Shown: piece after piece, positions 45,552 to 55,218 of the stretch
Position numbering within the stretch: the stretch's first letter is position 1
How the letters are laid out: each line of letters begins with the position of its first letter
Source of the DNA: Rhizomicrobium sp.
Lineage (GTDB): Bacteria; Pseudomonadota; Alphaproteobacteria; Micropepsales; Micropepsaceae
Assembly: GCA_031291635.1 (NCBI GenBank)
Contig: JARLIR010000008.1
Span: forward strand, 1 to 64,000
Reading direction: 5' to 3'
Length of the DNA: 64,000 nt
Notes under the pieces: generated by a model
Told to the model about the DNA's origin: nothing
Seen by the model: only the letters and a program-made list of their open reading frames with translations
Database searches by the model: none
Translations under genes and position numbers: made by a program

Positions 45552-46592
45552 ATGTCGACAATCAAAGATGTGGCCAAAAAGGCGGGGGTCGGGATCGGCA
45601 CCGTCTCACGGGTGATCACCGGCAAAGGCTTTGTCTCGGAGCAGACCGCCAAGCGGGTGCAAAAGGCTGTCGATGCTCTGGGCTATCGACCATCGCCGAC
45701 CGCGCGCAAACTGCAGGCTGGCAAGTCTCAAACCATCGGCGTTTTTCTGCCTGTCATCCGCGGCTCCTTTTACGCCCCGATCTTGCACAGCCTTTATACC
45801 GAACTGCAGGCGCGCGGACGGCATATGGTGGTGGCCTTCGGTCAGACCGTCACCAATGAAAGGCAGGAGGCGCTCGAAGGGGCGCAGTTTCTCATCGACC
45901 ATGGTTGTGACGGTCTCATTTTGATGGCCACGGCGCTGAAACTGCGTGATGTCGAAAATCTGATTGTCGAGCAACCGCGCTTGGCCCTGCTGAACAAGCA
46001 TTTCGATCGTTATGCAGAGATGTGTTTTGTGCCCGATCACGAAGCCGCTGGCGCAGCCGCGGCGCGCGCCCTTTGGCAATTGGGTCACCGCCGCTTCGCC
46101 ACCATCGAAGGCCCTGAGATCTCGGCGGATAACGTGCTGCGTATGCGTGGCTTCTACAAAGAACTGACGGCCCTGAGCGTCGATGTCGAGCGCATCCCGC
46201 GTTTCTATGGCGACTTCATGCCCAAAGGAGGCTGGGCCGGTGCGCGCGCCTTACTGGCGGGCAAGGTCCGTTTCACCGCCTTGTTCTGCGCCAATGACGA
46301 AATGGCTTTGGGCGCTTTGTCTTATCTTAGCCATGAGGGCGTGGCGGTGCCGGACGACATCTCGGTGATGGGTTATGACGGCTTGGATATCACCACCTAC
46401 ACCGTGCCGCCGCTCACCACCATCGGCGTGCCGTGGACCGAGATCGTCCTGAGCACCGTCAATTATCTGCTCAATTGCTGTTACGGCACCAAGCTGCCGG
46501 TCGAGCGCAATCCACCCGCCACCATTTTGTGGCGCGGTTCGGTGGCGGCGGTGGGGACAGCAAAGAAGGTCAAGCAGCAGCCGGCCTCCTGA
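45552..46592 (+). CDS. LacI-family transcriptional regulator
   Basis: A 346-residue LacI/GalR repressor. The N-terminal HTH (TIKDVAKKAGVGIGTVSRVI) and hinge helix region (SPTARKLQAGKSQTIGVFLP) are followed by a periplasmic-binding-like sensor domain with FVPDHEAAGAAAARALWQLG and FTALFCANDEMALGALSYL. The ATG at 45552 starts the HTH exactly and has AAGGA about ten bases upstream; 48 upstream in-frame codons are excluded. It lies between the two TonB receptor loci. Near-palindromic operators before receptor 2 make it the probable sugar-responsive repressor of that operon. Confidence 0.93.
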   Translation: MSTIKDVAKKAGVGIGTVSRVITGKGFVSEQTAKRVQKAVDALGYRPSPTARKLQAGKSQTIGVFLPVIRGSFYAPILHSLYTELQARGRHMVVAFGQTVTNERQEALEGAQFLIDHGCDGLILMATALKLRDVENLIVEQPRLALLNKHFDRYAEMCFVPDHEAAGAAAARALWQLGHRRFATIEGPEISADNVLRMRGFYKELTALSVDVERIPRFYGDFMPKGGWAGARALLAGKVRFTALFCANDEMALGALSYLSHEGVAVPDDISVMGYDGLDITTYTVPPLTTIGVPWTEIVLSTVNYLLNCCYGTKLPVERNPPATILWRGSVAAVGTAKKVKQQPAS

Positions 46593-46814
46593 GTCGGGCC
46601 ATGGTGGCGGTCGCCCATTGCGCGCGCAGTGGGGCGCACCCGTCTCGATAGCAAACTGTCCGCAAACGGACCGATCCGATCGCGCGCCAGCGGTGCTTGT
46701 CACAAATCTCAGCGATCCTGCGTCTTAGCGACCAGTTTTGAGCGGTTCGCAATGGTATCGCTACCGTCACCTGCAACAACCCCCCTTTTTCTCCAAGCCC
46801 TGCGGCGCAAGACA

Positions 46815-46828
46815 TGGAAAGGTTTCCA
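46815..46828. promoter_or_regulatory. LacI-type operator 1
   Basis: TGGAAAGGTTTCCA has perfect six-base arms. It is the most upstream of three related sites, about 230 bases before the receptor 2 start. Confidence 0.6.
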
Positions 46829-46915
46829 CTTTTTCCGTTGAACCGCGTTCGCAGGGGCGGCAAATTTGGCTATTCCCTCCCTGTGTCGTCCAAACAACAG
46901 CGCCGCTGCGACGTG

Positions 46916-46929
46916 TGGAAACGCTTCCA
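46916..46929. promoter_or_regulatory. LacI-type operator 2
   Basis: TGGAAACGCTTCCA is a near-perfect palindrome; with flanking bases, GTGGAA (46915-46920) and TTCCAC (46925-46930) are exact arms. The central CG is typical of LacI-family operators. It ends eight bases upstream of a TTGACT element. Confidence 0.65.
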
Positions 46930-46937
46930 CTTTTCTG

Positions 46938-46966
46938 TTGACTTGGCGTGCAACTGGTTCGATTTC
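46938..46966 (+). promoter_or_regulatory. Possible sigma-70 promoter of the receptor 2 operon
   Basis: TTGACT (46938-46943) is a good -35 element. At 17 bases the -10 position reads GATTTC, a poor match, so the call is tentative. Operator 2 lies just upstream and operator 3 about 40 bases downstream. Confidence 0.3.
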
Positions 46967-47005
46967 TGTCGTGGGGGCGAAACGAAAAAACTATCTGCAC
47001 CGCCC

Positions 47006-47019
47006 AGGAAACGTTTTCA
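47006..47019. promoter_or_regulatory. LacI-type operator 3
   Basis: AGGAAACGTTTTCA differs from the perfect palindrome TGGAAACGTTTCCA at two positions. It lies 26 bases before the receptor 2 ATG, where a bound repressor would block transcription. Confidence 0.55.
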
Positions 47020-47044
47020 CGGAACAGGACAGGGGAGAAATAGC

Positions 47045-49963
47045 ATGTCCAACAAGTGGCTTCCGGCCGCATTGCTAAGCGCAACGTCGGTTCTCGCGTT
47101 GTGCCCGGCCGCTTTTGCACAGTCCGCATCGGGGCAACTCGAAACCGTCACCGTCACGGGCTTCCGCCAGTCGCTGCGGACATCCCAGGAGATCAAGGAA
47201 ACCTCGAGTGGCGTCGTCGATGCCATTACCGCTGAGGATATCGGCAAGTTTCCCGACACCAATTTGGCGGAATCGATTCAGCGTATTCCCGGTGTGACCA
47301 TCGACCGTGTCAACGGCGAAGGCGCCCGCATCACGGTGCGTGGCTTCGGCCCGGAATACAATCTCATCACCTTGAACGGCCGCTCGATGCCAGGCTCGAT
47401 CAACGGCAACACCCAGTCGGCGACGCGCTCCTTCGACTTCGCCAATCTGGCCTCGGATAATATTGCCGGCATTCGTGTCACCAAGACCGGCCGCGCCGAC
47501 GTCGCCTCGGGCGGTATCGGTTCCACCATCGACATCAAGACGGCGCGTCCCTTCGACCATGAAGGCTTTGTCGCGGCGGGTTCGGCTAAGGTTGGTTACG
47601 ACACCACCAATCGCGAAGGTGACGACTACACCCCGAATTTCTCCGGTCTGGTCAGCGATACCTTTTTTGGCGGCAAGCTCGGCGTTTTGGTCAACGGTTC
47701 TTATTCGGTCCGCAACAGCGGGCTGGAATCGGCGAGCAATGGCGGCTGGTTGCTGCTGCAGCACAAAAACCCTGACAACAGCCTGTCGACCAATTTGTGG
47801 AACGGCACGGTCAGCGGCAGCAATCAGAACCCGGAAAGCAACATCTGGGGCCCGCGCAGCATGGGCTACGGCTATCAGGAAGATCAGCGCGTCCGCACCA
47901 ATGCCCAAGGCGTGATCCAGTACCGTCCTTCCGAAAGCGTTGTCGCCACGGTCGATTTCACTTATGCCTTGTACAAGGATCATCAGACCCAGCACACCTT
48001 CGGTCTGTGGTATACCTATGACGCCGACTTCACCTCGGCAACCGTCAACAAAGAAGGCACACTGACGGATGTGAAGGATGCGGGCAGCGATCTGTCCTAT
48101 TCGACCTTCGATGATCACATTCGCAACGAGCTGACCTCGGCCGGCCTCAACCTGAAATGGGATGCAACGCCCTATTTGGCGATCACCTTCGACGGTCATC
48201 ATTCGGTGATGATGTCGGGTGGCGATCCCTTGGGTAACAACACCTTCGCCATTCAGGGTCAAACCCCTTCAATCACGACGCCCGGCCAGAGCAAATACTT
48301 CCACAGCGGCGATACGTTCATTCCGCAAGGATGGTTCGATTTTGTTCCGCCGTACACGAAGGACAATCTGACCTCGTCGACGATTTCGCCGCTGTTCTTC
48401 CAGGCGAACAACAACGTTTTCAACACCAAAGTCGACGAAGCCCGCCTCGACAGCGTCTGGACCAACACCAACAAGGGTCTGACCAGCGTTCAATTCGGCG
48501 TCCAGGTGAAGAAGCTGCAAACCCATGCCTCGGCTTGGAACAGCTTCATCGGTACCGGCTTCTATGATTCGCACGATGCGGGTCTGGTCCCGGCCAGCGC
48601 CTACACGAAAATTCCGACCAGCGGCCTGCTCAACTCCTTCTCGGGTGGCGGCAGTGGCATCAAGACGGCCCCTTACTACTTCGCCTTCAGCCTGGCGGAT
48701 TTCGTCAAAGCAACGGAGCCGAAATACGGTCCTTACAGCACTTTGCCGCCGTCCTCACCGACCAGCGACAACAACATCCAGGAAGTCACCAAGGCGTTCT
48801 ATGGTCAGGCCAACTTCGACCTCGACCTCTATGATCGCCCCTTCAAGATGACGGCTGGCCTGCGCTACGAATCGGTGGATGTCACCGCCCGCAGCCTGGA
48901 GAAGATCGCCACCGCGATTTCCTGGGATAATCCGACAGAGTTCCACACCATCTATGCGCCGAGTGCGACCTTCTCGAAGGTCAAGGCGCACAATTACGAG
49001 TTCCTGCCGAACTTCGATGCCAGCTTGGAAGTGATGCCGGGCTTCTTGGTGCGCACCTCCTTCAGCAAAACCGACACCCGTTCCGACCTCACGCAAATGG
49101 TCGGTACGACCAGCGTTGGTCTGACACCGAAAGTGGGTTCGCGCCCGGCCTCGGCTGGTAACCCCGGTCTTCTGCCGTATGAATCCTACAACTACGACGC
49201 CACGGCCGAGTGGTATTACAACGTCGATAGCTATGTCTCGATAAACTACTTCAGCAAGGACGTGGTGAACTTCCTGACCACTACGACCACCTCGGTCGCG
49301 ATCAACGGCATCACCGACCCCTATATCGGTGCGCAGAAGAACGCTGCGGTGACCTACCTCCACGCGCATGGTGTTGCGAGCCCAACTGACGCGCAGACCT
49401 TCGCACAGATGCTTGCCATGAACCCGGGCCAGACCTCATTCCCGGGCCAGGCAGGTGATCCGCTCGCCTATTTCACTCTCACCATTCCGACCAATGCCAA
49501 CAAGGTCAACATTCATGGCTTTGAGTTTGCTTGGCAGCACATCTTCGACGATAGCGGCTTCGGCGTGCAGGCGAGCTGGTCTATCCCGCTCGGCGGCGCC
49601 AGGTTCAATCCGCTGACAGTCGACACGCAGTTCGCCGTTGGCGGCCTCAGCAAATCCTATAGCGCCATGGCGTTCTACGAAAAGTACGGCTTCCAGGCGC
49701 GTGTAGCCTTCACGCATCGTGATGCCTTCCTGGCCGGCATTGGTCAGGCCCAGGCGACGACACAAGAGCCGACTTACACCGACGCCTACAATCAGGTTGA
49801 CGCCAGCGCCAGCTACGACATCACCGACAATATTTCGGTGGTGTGGGACGGCATCAACTTGACCGGCGAATCGAGCAGCCAGCATGGCCGCTACAAGGAT
49901 CAGTTCCTTGCCGCGTACCAAGGTGGCGCCCGCTTCGAGTTGGGCGTGCATGTGAAGTACTAG
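47045..49963 (+). CDS. TonB-dependent outer membrane receptor 2
   Basis: A 972-residue receptor. A signal peptide (LLSATSVLALCPAAFAQ) precedes a TonB-box-like LETVTVTGF, the plug (VDAITAEDIGKFPDTNLAES; IQRIPGVTIDRVNGEGARI; VRGFGPEYNLITLNGRSMPG) and a large barrel ending LGVHVKY. The plug closely parallels that of receptor 1, as in carbohydrate TonB receptors. GGGGAG lies eight bases before the ATG. It is followed on the same strand by a GPH symporter, a GH94-like phosphorylase and a GH3 enzyme, so it probably imports the oligosaccharide those proteins process. A terminator-like pair of hairpins separates it from the symporter. Confidence 0.94.
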   Translation: MSNKWLPAALLSATSVLALCPAAFAQSASGQLETVTVTGFRQSLRTSQEIKETSSGVVDAITAEDIGKFPDTNLAESIQRIPGVTIDRVNGEGARITVRGFGPEYNLITLNGRSMPGSINGNTQSATRSFDFANLASDNIAGIRVTKTGRADVASGGIGSTIDIKTARPFDHEGFVAAGSAKVGYDTTNREGDDYTPNFSGLVSDTFFGGKLGVLVNGSYSVRNSGLESASNGGWLLLQHKNPDNSLSTNLWNGTVSGSNQNPESNIWGPRSMGYGYQEDQRVRTNAQGVIQYRPSESVVATVDFTYALYKDHQTQHTFGLWYTYDADFTSATVNKEGTLTDVKDAGSDLSYSTFDDHIRNELTSAGLNLKWDATPYLAITFDGHHSVMMSGGDPLGNNTFAIQGQTPSITTPGQSKYFHSGDTFIPQGWFDFVPPYTKDNLTSSTISPLFFQANNNVFNTKVDEARLDSVWTNTNKGLTSVQFGVQVKKLQTHASAWNSFIGTGFYDSHDAGLVPASAYTKIPTSGLLNSFSGGGSGIKTAPYYFAFSLADFVKATEPKYGPYSTLPPSSPTSDNNIQEVTKAFYGQANFDLDLYDRPFKMTAGLRYESVDVTARSLEKIATAISWDNPTEFHTIYAPSATFSKVKAHNYEFLPNFDASLEVMPGFLVRTSFSKTDTRSDLTQMVGTTSVGLTPKVGSRPASAGNPGLLPYESYNYDATAEWYYNVDSYVSINYFSKDVVNFLTTTTTSVAINGITDPYIGAQKNAAVTYLHAHGVASPTDAQTFAQMLAMNPGQTSFPGQAGDPLAYFTLTIPTNANKVNIHGFEFAWQHIFDDSGFGVQASWSIPLGGARFNPLTVDTQFAVGGLSKSYSAMAFYEKYGFQARVAFTHRDAFLAGIGQAQATTQEPTYTDAYNQVDASASYDITDNISVVWDGINLTGESSSQHGRYKDQFLAAYQGGARFELGVHVKY

Positions 49964-49982
49964 GCCGGGCTAACGAGGCAAG

Positions 49983-50004
49983 GGGCCGTTCCCGCGAGCG
50001 GCCC
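49983..50004 (+). terminator. Hairpin downstream of receptor 2
   Basis: GGGCCG (49983-49988) pairs with CGGCCC (49999-50004), and flanking A/T pairs extend the stem by about three. No T tract follows, so attenuation or mRNA 3'-end protection rather than full termination is likely. Confidence 0.45.
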
Positions 50005-50064
50005 TTCCGCCAAAGCTCCTGGCTGCCGTCCTGCGCTTAGCAACAGGCGGTCGTTTCTGAACCA

Positions 50065-50100
50065 GCCCCGGCAACGAAAGCGTGCGCCGGGGCCGGTTTT
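50065..50100 (+). terminator. Intrinsic terminator between receptor 2 and GPH symporter
   Basis: GCCCCGGC (50065-50072) pairs perfectly with GCCGGGGC (50086-50093) around a 13-base loop and is followed by CGGTTTT. Receptor mRNA would be more abundant than the downstream enzyme mRNA. The remaining 210 bases to the symporter start show no clear promoter. Confidence 0.6.
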
Positions 50101-50311
50101 ATCAAGACCATTTGCTGTTCAGGTTTGTGATGATTGCTGTCCTGCCGATCAAACAGTGCGCATGTGGGCCTTGTCAGTCCAAGCTTACCCGGGTGTCCTC
50201 CCCGATCACTGGCTCCGCCCTGCCAACCATCAGGGCGGAGCATTTTTCCCAAAACCGCACAGCGCCAAACACCGCCCGTGCTCGCGTGTCCGCACACAGC
50301 AGGAGAGTTCC

Positions 50312-51694
50312 TTGAACACCAAGCCATCGTCGCTGATCGGGCGCATCTCTTTCGGCGAAAAAATCGGTTATTCGCTGGGCGACGCGGCCTCGAATCTGTA
50401 CTGGAAGACCTTCGAATTCTACTTGATGATTTTCTACACCGATGTCTTCGGTATCTCGGCCGCCGCCATCGGCACCATGTTGCTGGTCACGCGCCTGGCC
50501 GACGCCGTCGCCGATCCGATCATGGGCTCGATCGCAGATCGCACCATCACGCGCTGGGGCCATTTCCGCCCTTATCTGATTTGGTTCGCGGTTCCTTTGG
50601 CAGTCGCGGGTGTTCTGACCTTTTCCACGCCCCATTTGAGCGGCGGCGGCAAGGTGATTTACGCCTACATCACATACTCTTTGCTGATGTTCCTCTATAC
50701 CGCGGTCAATATTCCCTACACCGCCTTGATGGGGGTGATGACCTCGAACTCGCTGGAGCGCACCGCGATCTCGTCGATCCGCTTTATCGGCGCCTTCACC
50801 GCCGGCATTTTTGTGCAGTATCTGACGCCGAGCTTTGTGCGCCTCTTTGGCCATGGCAATGACGTGCTGGGCTGGCAGATGACCATGGTGCTTTATGGCG
50901 TCCTGGCCGTCGCCATGCTGATCCTCTGCTTTGCCACGACCCGTGAGCGCGTTGCGCCACCACCGCAGCAGAAGTCCGATTTGAGCGGCGACTTGAAAGC
51001 TTTGGTCGGCAGCCGCTCGTGGCAGGTGCTGATCGGCGTGTTGCTGCTGGTGCTCGCCGCTTTCGCCATCAAGGGTTCGGATTCGGCTTATTACTTCAAA
51101 TATTTTGTGCAAAACGAAAAACTGCTGCCGCCGTTTTTGGTGTCGAATGGTTTGGCCTTCGTTGCCGCGGTTTCGGTGGCGTCTTATCTCGCCAAGATTT
51201 TCGGCAAGAAGGCGCTGTTCATGTTTGCCATCGGTGCTGGCGGTCTGGTCATCGGTGGCTTTTGGATGGTGGGGCCGGCCGACATCGCCGCGATCTTTGC
51301 CCTGCAAATTGTGTCCAGCTTCATCATCGGTTTCAACTCGCCTTTGGTCTTCGCCATGTTCGCGGATGTGGCCGATGAAGCAGAATGGCGGGCTGGGCGG
51401 CGCAACACTGGTCTGGTCTTTGCCTCAGCCATTTTCTCGACCAAAGCCGGTTGGGCTATTGGCGCTTGGATGTTCGGCTTGCTGCTGAGTTATTTCGGCT
51501 ACATCCCCAATGTGGCGCAAACGGCGCGCTCGCTGTTCGGGATCATCCTCGCCACCAGCTGGGTGCCTTGTCTCCTGCTGCTCGCCGCTGCCGCCTTGAT
51601 GCAGCTCTATCCCTTGACCGAAGCCCAGATGGTGAAGATCGAAGGCGATCTTGAGCTGCGGCGGGCCAAGGCGTCTGAGACCCCCACTTCGTAA
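50312..51694 (+). CDS. GPH-family sugar:cation symporter (MFS)
   Basis: A 460-residue, twelve-TM transporter of the glycoside-pentoside-hexuronide family. The family N-terminus is clear: FGEKIGYSLGDAASNLYWKT, YTDVFGISAAAIGTMLLVTR, and ADAVADPIMGSIADRT. FADVADEAEWRAGRRNTGLV is the conserved loop before the last third. It imports glycosides with Na+ or H+ across the inner membrane. No ATG fits; a TTG at 50312 with AGGAG six to seven bases upstream starts the family-like N-terminus, while the longer ATG start adds 52 non-homologous residues. It precedes the phosphorylase by 39 bases. Confidence 0.88.
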   Translation: MNTKPSSLIGRISFGEKIGYSLGDAASNLYWKTFEFYLMIFYTDVFGISAAAIGTMLLVTRLADAVADPIMGSIADRTITRWGHFRPYLIWFAVPLAVAGVLTFSTPHLSGGGKVIYAYITYSLLMFLYTAVNIPYTALMGVMTSNSLERTAISSIRFIGAFTAGIFVQYLTPSFVRLFGHGNDVLGWQMTMVLYGVLAVAMLILCFATTRERVAPPPQQKSDLSGDLKALVGSRSWQVLIGVLLLVLAAFAIKGSDSAYYFKYFVQNEKLLPPFLVSNGLAFVAAVSVASYLAKIFGKKALFMFAIGAGGLVIGGFWMVGPADIAAIFALQIVSSFIIGFNSPLVFAMFADVADEAEWRAGRRNTGLVFASAIFSTKAGWAIGAWMFGLLLSYFGYIPNVAQTARSLFGIILATSWVPCLLLLAAAALMQLYPLTEAQMVKIEGDLELRRAKASETPTS

Positions 51695-51733
51695 CATTCG
51701 TTCGTAGCGTAGAGCACAGCGTAAGGACATCCC

Positions 51734-54700
51734 ATGACAGCGCAACCCATTGCCGAAGCCGTCGAGGCAGGAGGGCCATTCGAGGCGCAAGGCGACCTGG
51801 TCGAGATTGGTGGCGAACGTTATTTCCGCATCAGCCAGTGTGATGCCATGGCACCGTTTTTGATGAGCCTGGTGTCAAGCTCTGATCAATGGTTGTTCGT
51901 CTCCAGCACTGGGGCATTAACAGCGGGTCGCCGCGACACCGATCAAGCGCTGTTCCCCTATTATACCGACGACAAAATTCACGACAGCATCGATCTCTCT
52001 GGTGGCAAGACCATCATTGCGCTGCTGCGCGGCGGCCAGCGCATGTTGTGGGAGCCCTTGTCTCCGCGTCAGGCGGGGCTTTATCGCGTTACCAGAAGCC
52101 TCGCCAAATCGGTCTATGGCAACAAGCTGATTTTTGAAGAAGTGAATCACGATCTCGGCCTCGTCTTTACGTCGGCTTGGATGTGTTCTGACCGCTTCGG
52201 CTTCATCCGCCGTGCCTCGTTGCGCAATCTCACTCTTGAGCCGGTCGAGCTCGATCTGCTGGACGGCATCCAGAATTTGCTCCCAGCCGGGCTGACGCAA
52301 CGCTTCCAACTGGAATATTCGACCCTTGCCGATGGCTATAAAGAAAGCGAATTGCACCGCCCAAGCGGTTTGGGTTTGTTTCGCCTCAGCGCCATTCCCG
52401 CCGATCAGCCGCGACCGCGTGAGGCTTTGCGTGCCACCACGGTGTGGTGCGAAGGCTTAAAGCCGCTGGCGCATTTGTTATGTGCCGCCCAGCTTGACGC
52501 CTTCCGCCACGATCAGGCGCTAACCGACGAAACTTTGGTGCGCGGTCGTCGTGGGGCTTATTTCGTGCAGAGCGTGATATCCTTGGCGCCGCGGCAAAAG
52601 CTGGAATGGAGCATCGTCGCCGATGTCTCGCGCGATGCCTCGGGCGTCGCTGCCACAGTGGCCTTGCTGCGCTCCGGTATCGATCTCCGCGCCGAAATCG
52701 ACCGCGACATTGCCGCTGGAACCGAAGATCTTTGTCGCATTGTCGGCAATGCTGACGGGCTGCAGCAGACCAGTGATCAGCGCAATGTTTGGCGCCATTA
52801 TTCCAACACGCTGTTCAATGTCATGCGTGGCGGTGTGCCGGAAAGCGGCTATCGCCTTTCGCGACAGGATTTTGCCGCCTTTGTCGGCGCGGCCAATCGG
52901 GCTTTGGCCAAGAAACACACGCCGTTTCTGGCCACCCTGCCGGAAAATCTCAGCCGCGACACGCTGCTGGCGTTGGTTGGCCGCGAAGGCGACAGCAATC
53001 TTGAACGTCTGGCCTATGAATATTTGCCGCTGACCTTCAGCCGCCGTCATGGCGATCCCAGCCGCCCCTGGAATATCTTCACCATCGACGTCAAAGGCGC
53101 CCATGGCGAGCGCATCCTTAACTATCAAGGCAATTGGCGCGACATCTTCCAGAATTGGGAAGCCTTGGCTTATTCCTTTCCCGGTTTTGTCGAAGGCATG
53201 ATTTTCAAATTCCTCGATGCCTCCACCGCCGATGGCCACAACCCTTATCGCATCACTCGCGACAGCTTCGATTGGGAAGTCTTCGACCCGCACGACACCT
53301 GGACCTATATCGGTTATTGGGGCGATCATCAGGTCGCCTATCTGCTCAAGCTTTTGGAAGTCGCGGCCCGTTTTCATCCCGCGTCCTTGCCGGGTCTCTT
53401 GGCCCGCCGCCTCTTCACCTATGCCAATGTGCCTTATCGCATCAAACCTTATGCGGCGATTCTGAACGATCCTCACGCCACCATCACCTTCGACGAAGCC
53501 CTCGATCAAAAGGTCCGGCAGCGGGCCGCGATCACGGGCGCCGATGGCAAAGCGCTGCTGGGCGCCGACGGTGCGCCCCATCAGGTTAATCTCGCCGAGA
53601 AGCTGCTCGTCCTCATCTTGGCGCGGCTGTTCAATTTCGTTCCCGATGCGGGCCTCTGGATGAACACCCAGCGGCCGGAGTGGAACGACGCCAACAACGC
53701 CCTGGTCGGCAGCGGCGCTTCGATGGTGACGCTGTGTTATCTGCGCCGCTTTCTGGCATTTGCGCGCCCACTGTTTGCCGCGGCGGAGACGTTGGAGGTT
53801 TCCAGCGCAGTTGCTGCAGCCTTCGCCCGCGTCAATGGCATTCTCGAGGCCCATGCCGGTCTCCTGAACGGCGTCGTCACGGATGCGGAGCGCAAGACCG
53901 TGCTGGATGCCTTAGGGCAGGCGGGCAGTGATTACCGCGAGGAGGTCTATGCCAATGGGCTCTGCGGCGCCGTGCCGGTAAGTGGACCCGCGCTCGTGGC
54001 GCTGTGCGATACCGCCATCCTCTATATCGATCACGCCATCCGCGCCAACCGGCGACCGGACGGGCTTTATCACGCTTACAACATCTTGGAGTTTGCCGCG
54101 GGCGGTGTCGCCATTCGGCATTTGCAAGAGATGCTGGAAGGGCAGGTCGCGGTTCTCAGCTCTGGGGCTTTGGCGCCCGCAACGGCAGCGGATCTGATCG
54201 ATGCCTTGCGCAAGAGCAAACTCTACCGCGCGGACCAAAACAGCTATCTGCTCTATCCCGACAAAATTCTTCCCGGCTTCTTCCAGAAGAACAACATTCC
54301 CGCTGAGGGCTTGGCCGCTTGCCCGACCTTGGTGGCAATGATTGCGCGCGATGACCGGCGCATTGTTCTGCGCGATGTCAACGGCGTTGCCCATTTCAAC
54401 GCCGCCTTTGTCAACGCCGCGGTACTGGAACAGGCGTTGCTGCCGCTGAGCTTGCCGCCCGAGGAGCAAGACCGCATCCTGGCGCTTTATGAAACGGTGT
54501 TTCAGCACAAATCCTTCACGGGCCGCTCCGGCTCCTTCTACAAATACGAAGGCCTCGGCTGCATCTACTGGCACATGGTCTCCAAATTGCTCTTGTCGGT
54601 GCAGGAGGCGATGTGGTCTGCCAGTCGTGAGGACAGTCATGCCCTCGACCGTTTGCGGGTCCAATATCGGGATATTCGTGATGGTCTGGGCGTGCACAAA

Positions 54701-55147
54701 TCGCCCTCGCTCTATGGCGCGGTGCCGCTCGATCCTTATTCGCATACACCCGGCTTTGCGGGTGTGCAGCAGCCCGGCATGACCGGCCAGGTCAAAGAGG
54801 ATATCATTTCGCGTCTTGGCGAGATGGGGGCTTCGGTGACGGGCGGTTCTTTGGTGTTCTCTGCCGCGTTGATCAAGCGCGACGAATTTCTCAGCGAAGC
54901 AGCGCGCTTTGACTATTTCGACGTTCACGGCGTCAAGCAATCGCTGGCCCTGGCGCCGGGCAGCCTTGCCTTCACCATCTGTCAGGTGCCCGTGGTGGTG
55001 CACCGCAATGGTGGCGGCGAAATCACCGTCACTGCATCGGATGGCTCCCATCGCTCGCAGCCCGGTCTCAATCTGGAGGCGCAAATTAGCCGCGCCATTT
55101 TTGAGCGCGACGGCTCGGTGATTCGGCTGGATGTGAGAATAGGCTAG
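51734..55147 (+). CDS. GH94-like phosphorylase, similar to 1,2-beta-oligoglucan phosphorylases
   Basis: An 1137-residue protein without signal peptide, so cytoplasmic. An N-terminal beta-sandwich part (about 1-330) is followed by an (alpha/alpha)6-type region with YQGNWRDIFQNWEALAYSFP, NPYRITRDSFDWEVFDPHDT, YIGYWGDHQVAYLLKLLEVA, and NTQRPEWNDANNALVGSG. Asp652 in EWND matches the general-acid position of GH94 phosphorylases (WND motif). The size and these blocks resemble 1,2-beta-oligoglucan (sophoro-oligosaccharide) phosphorylases, which in Listeria are also followed by a GH3 gene. The reaction would be phosphorolysis giving glucose 1-phosphate. Family similarity is from memory; linkage specificity is inference. 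Confidence 0.62.
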   Translation: MTAQPIAEAVEAGGPFEAQGDLVEIGGERYFRISQCDAMAPFLMSLVSSSDQWLFVSSTGALTAGRRDTDQALFPYYTDDKIHDSIDLSGGKTIIALLRGGQRMLWEPLSPRQAGLYRVTRSLAKSVYGNKLIFEEVNHDLGLVFTSAWMCSDRFGFIRRASLRNLTLEPVELDLLDGIQNLLPAGLTQRFQLEYSTLADGYKESELHRPSGLGLFRLSAIPADQPRPREALRATTVWCEGLKPLAHLLCAAQLDAFRHDQALTDETLVRGRRGAYFVQSVISLAPRQKLEWSIVADVSRDASGVAATVALLRSGIDLRAEIDRDIAAGTEDLCRIVGNADGLQQTSDQRNVWRHYSNTLFNVMRGGVPESGYRLSRQDFAAFVGAANRALAKKHTPFLATLPENLSRDTLLALVGREGDSNLERLAYEYLPLTFSRRHGDPSRPWNIFTIDVKGAHGERILNYQGNWRDIFQNWEALAYSFPGFVEGMIFKFLDASTADGHNPYRITRDSFDWEVFDPHDTWTYIGYWGDHQVAYLLKLLEVAARFHPASLPGLLARRLFTYANVPYRIKPYAAILNDPHATITFDEALDQKVRQRAAITGADGKALLGADGAPHQVNLAEKLLVLILARLFNFVPDAGLWMNTQRPEWNDANNALVGSGASMVTLCYLRRFLAFARPLFAAAETLEVSSAVAAAFARVNGILEAHAGLLNGVVTDAERKTVLDALGQAGSDYREEVYANGLCGAVPVSGPALVALCDTAILYIDHAIRANRRPDGLYHAYNILEFAAGGVAIRHLQEMLEGQVAVLSSGALAPATAADLIDALRKSKLYRADQNSYLLYPDKILPGFFQKNNIPAEGLAACPTLVAMIARDDRRIVLRDVNGVAHFNAAFVNAAVLEQALLPLSLPPEEQDRILALYETVFQHKSFTGRSGSFYKYEGLGCIYWHMVSKLLLSVQEAMWSASREDSHALDRLRVQYRDIRDGLGVHKSPSLYGAVPLDPYSHTPGFAGVQQPGMTGQVKEDIISRLGEMGASVTGGSLVFSAALIKRDEFLSEAARFDYFDVHGVKQSLALAPGSLAFTICQVPVVVHRNGGGEITVTASDGSHRSQPGLNLEAQISRAIFERDGSVIRLDVRIG

Positions 55148-55218
55148 CTAATTTACGACGGATTATCGACCGCATGGCACAGCAGATGCCGGGTCGTTCA
55201 AAAACAGGAGGGCATGCG

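Larger units (their letters stand above)
46593..47044. other. Regulatory intergenic region upstream of TonB receptor 2
   Basis: 452 bases containing three LacI-type operator-like palindromes and a possible promoter (listed separately), ending with GGGGAG before the receptor ATG. Open frames crossing it are artefacts of the receptor frame or overlap on the other strand. Confidence 0.6.

Noticed and set aside
46814-47044. 77-codon upstream extension of TonB receptor 2
   Set aside because: It would precede the signal peptide, and it overlaps LacI-type operators; the ATG at 47045 has GGGGAG and starts the signal directly.
52520-53854. 444-codon open frame on the minus strand
   Set aside because: Antisense to the GH94-like gene, which has family motifs throughout; composition typical of a shadow frame.
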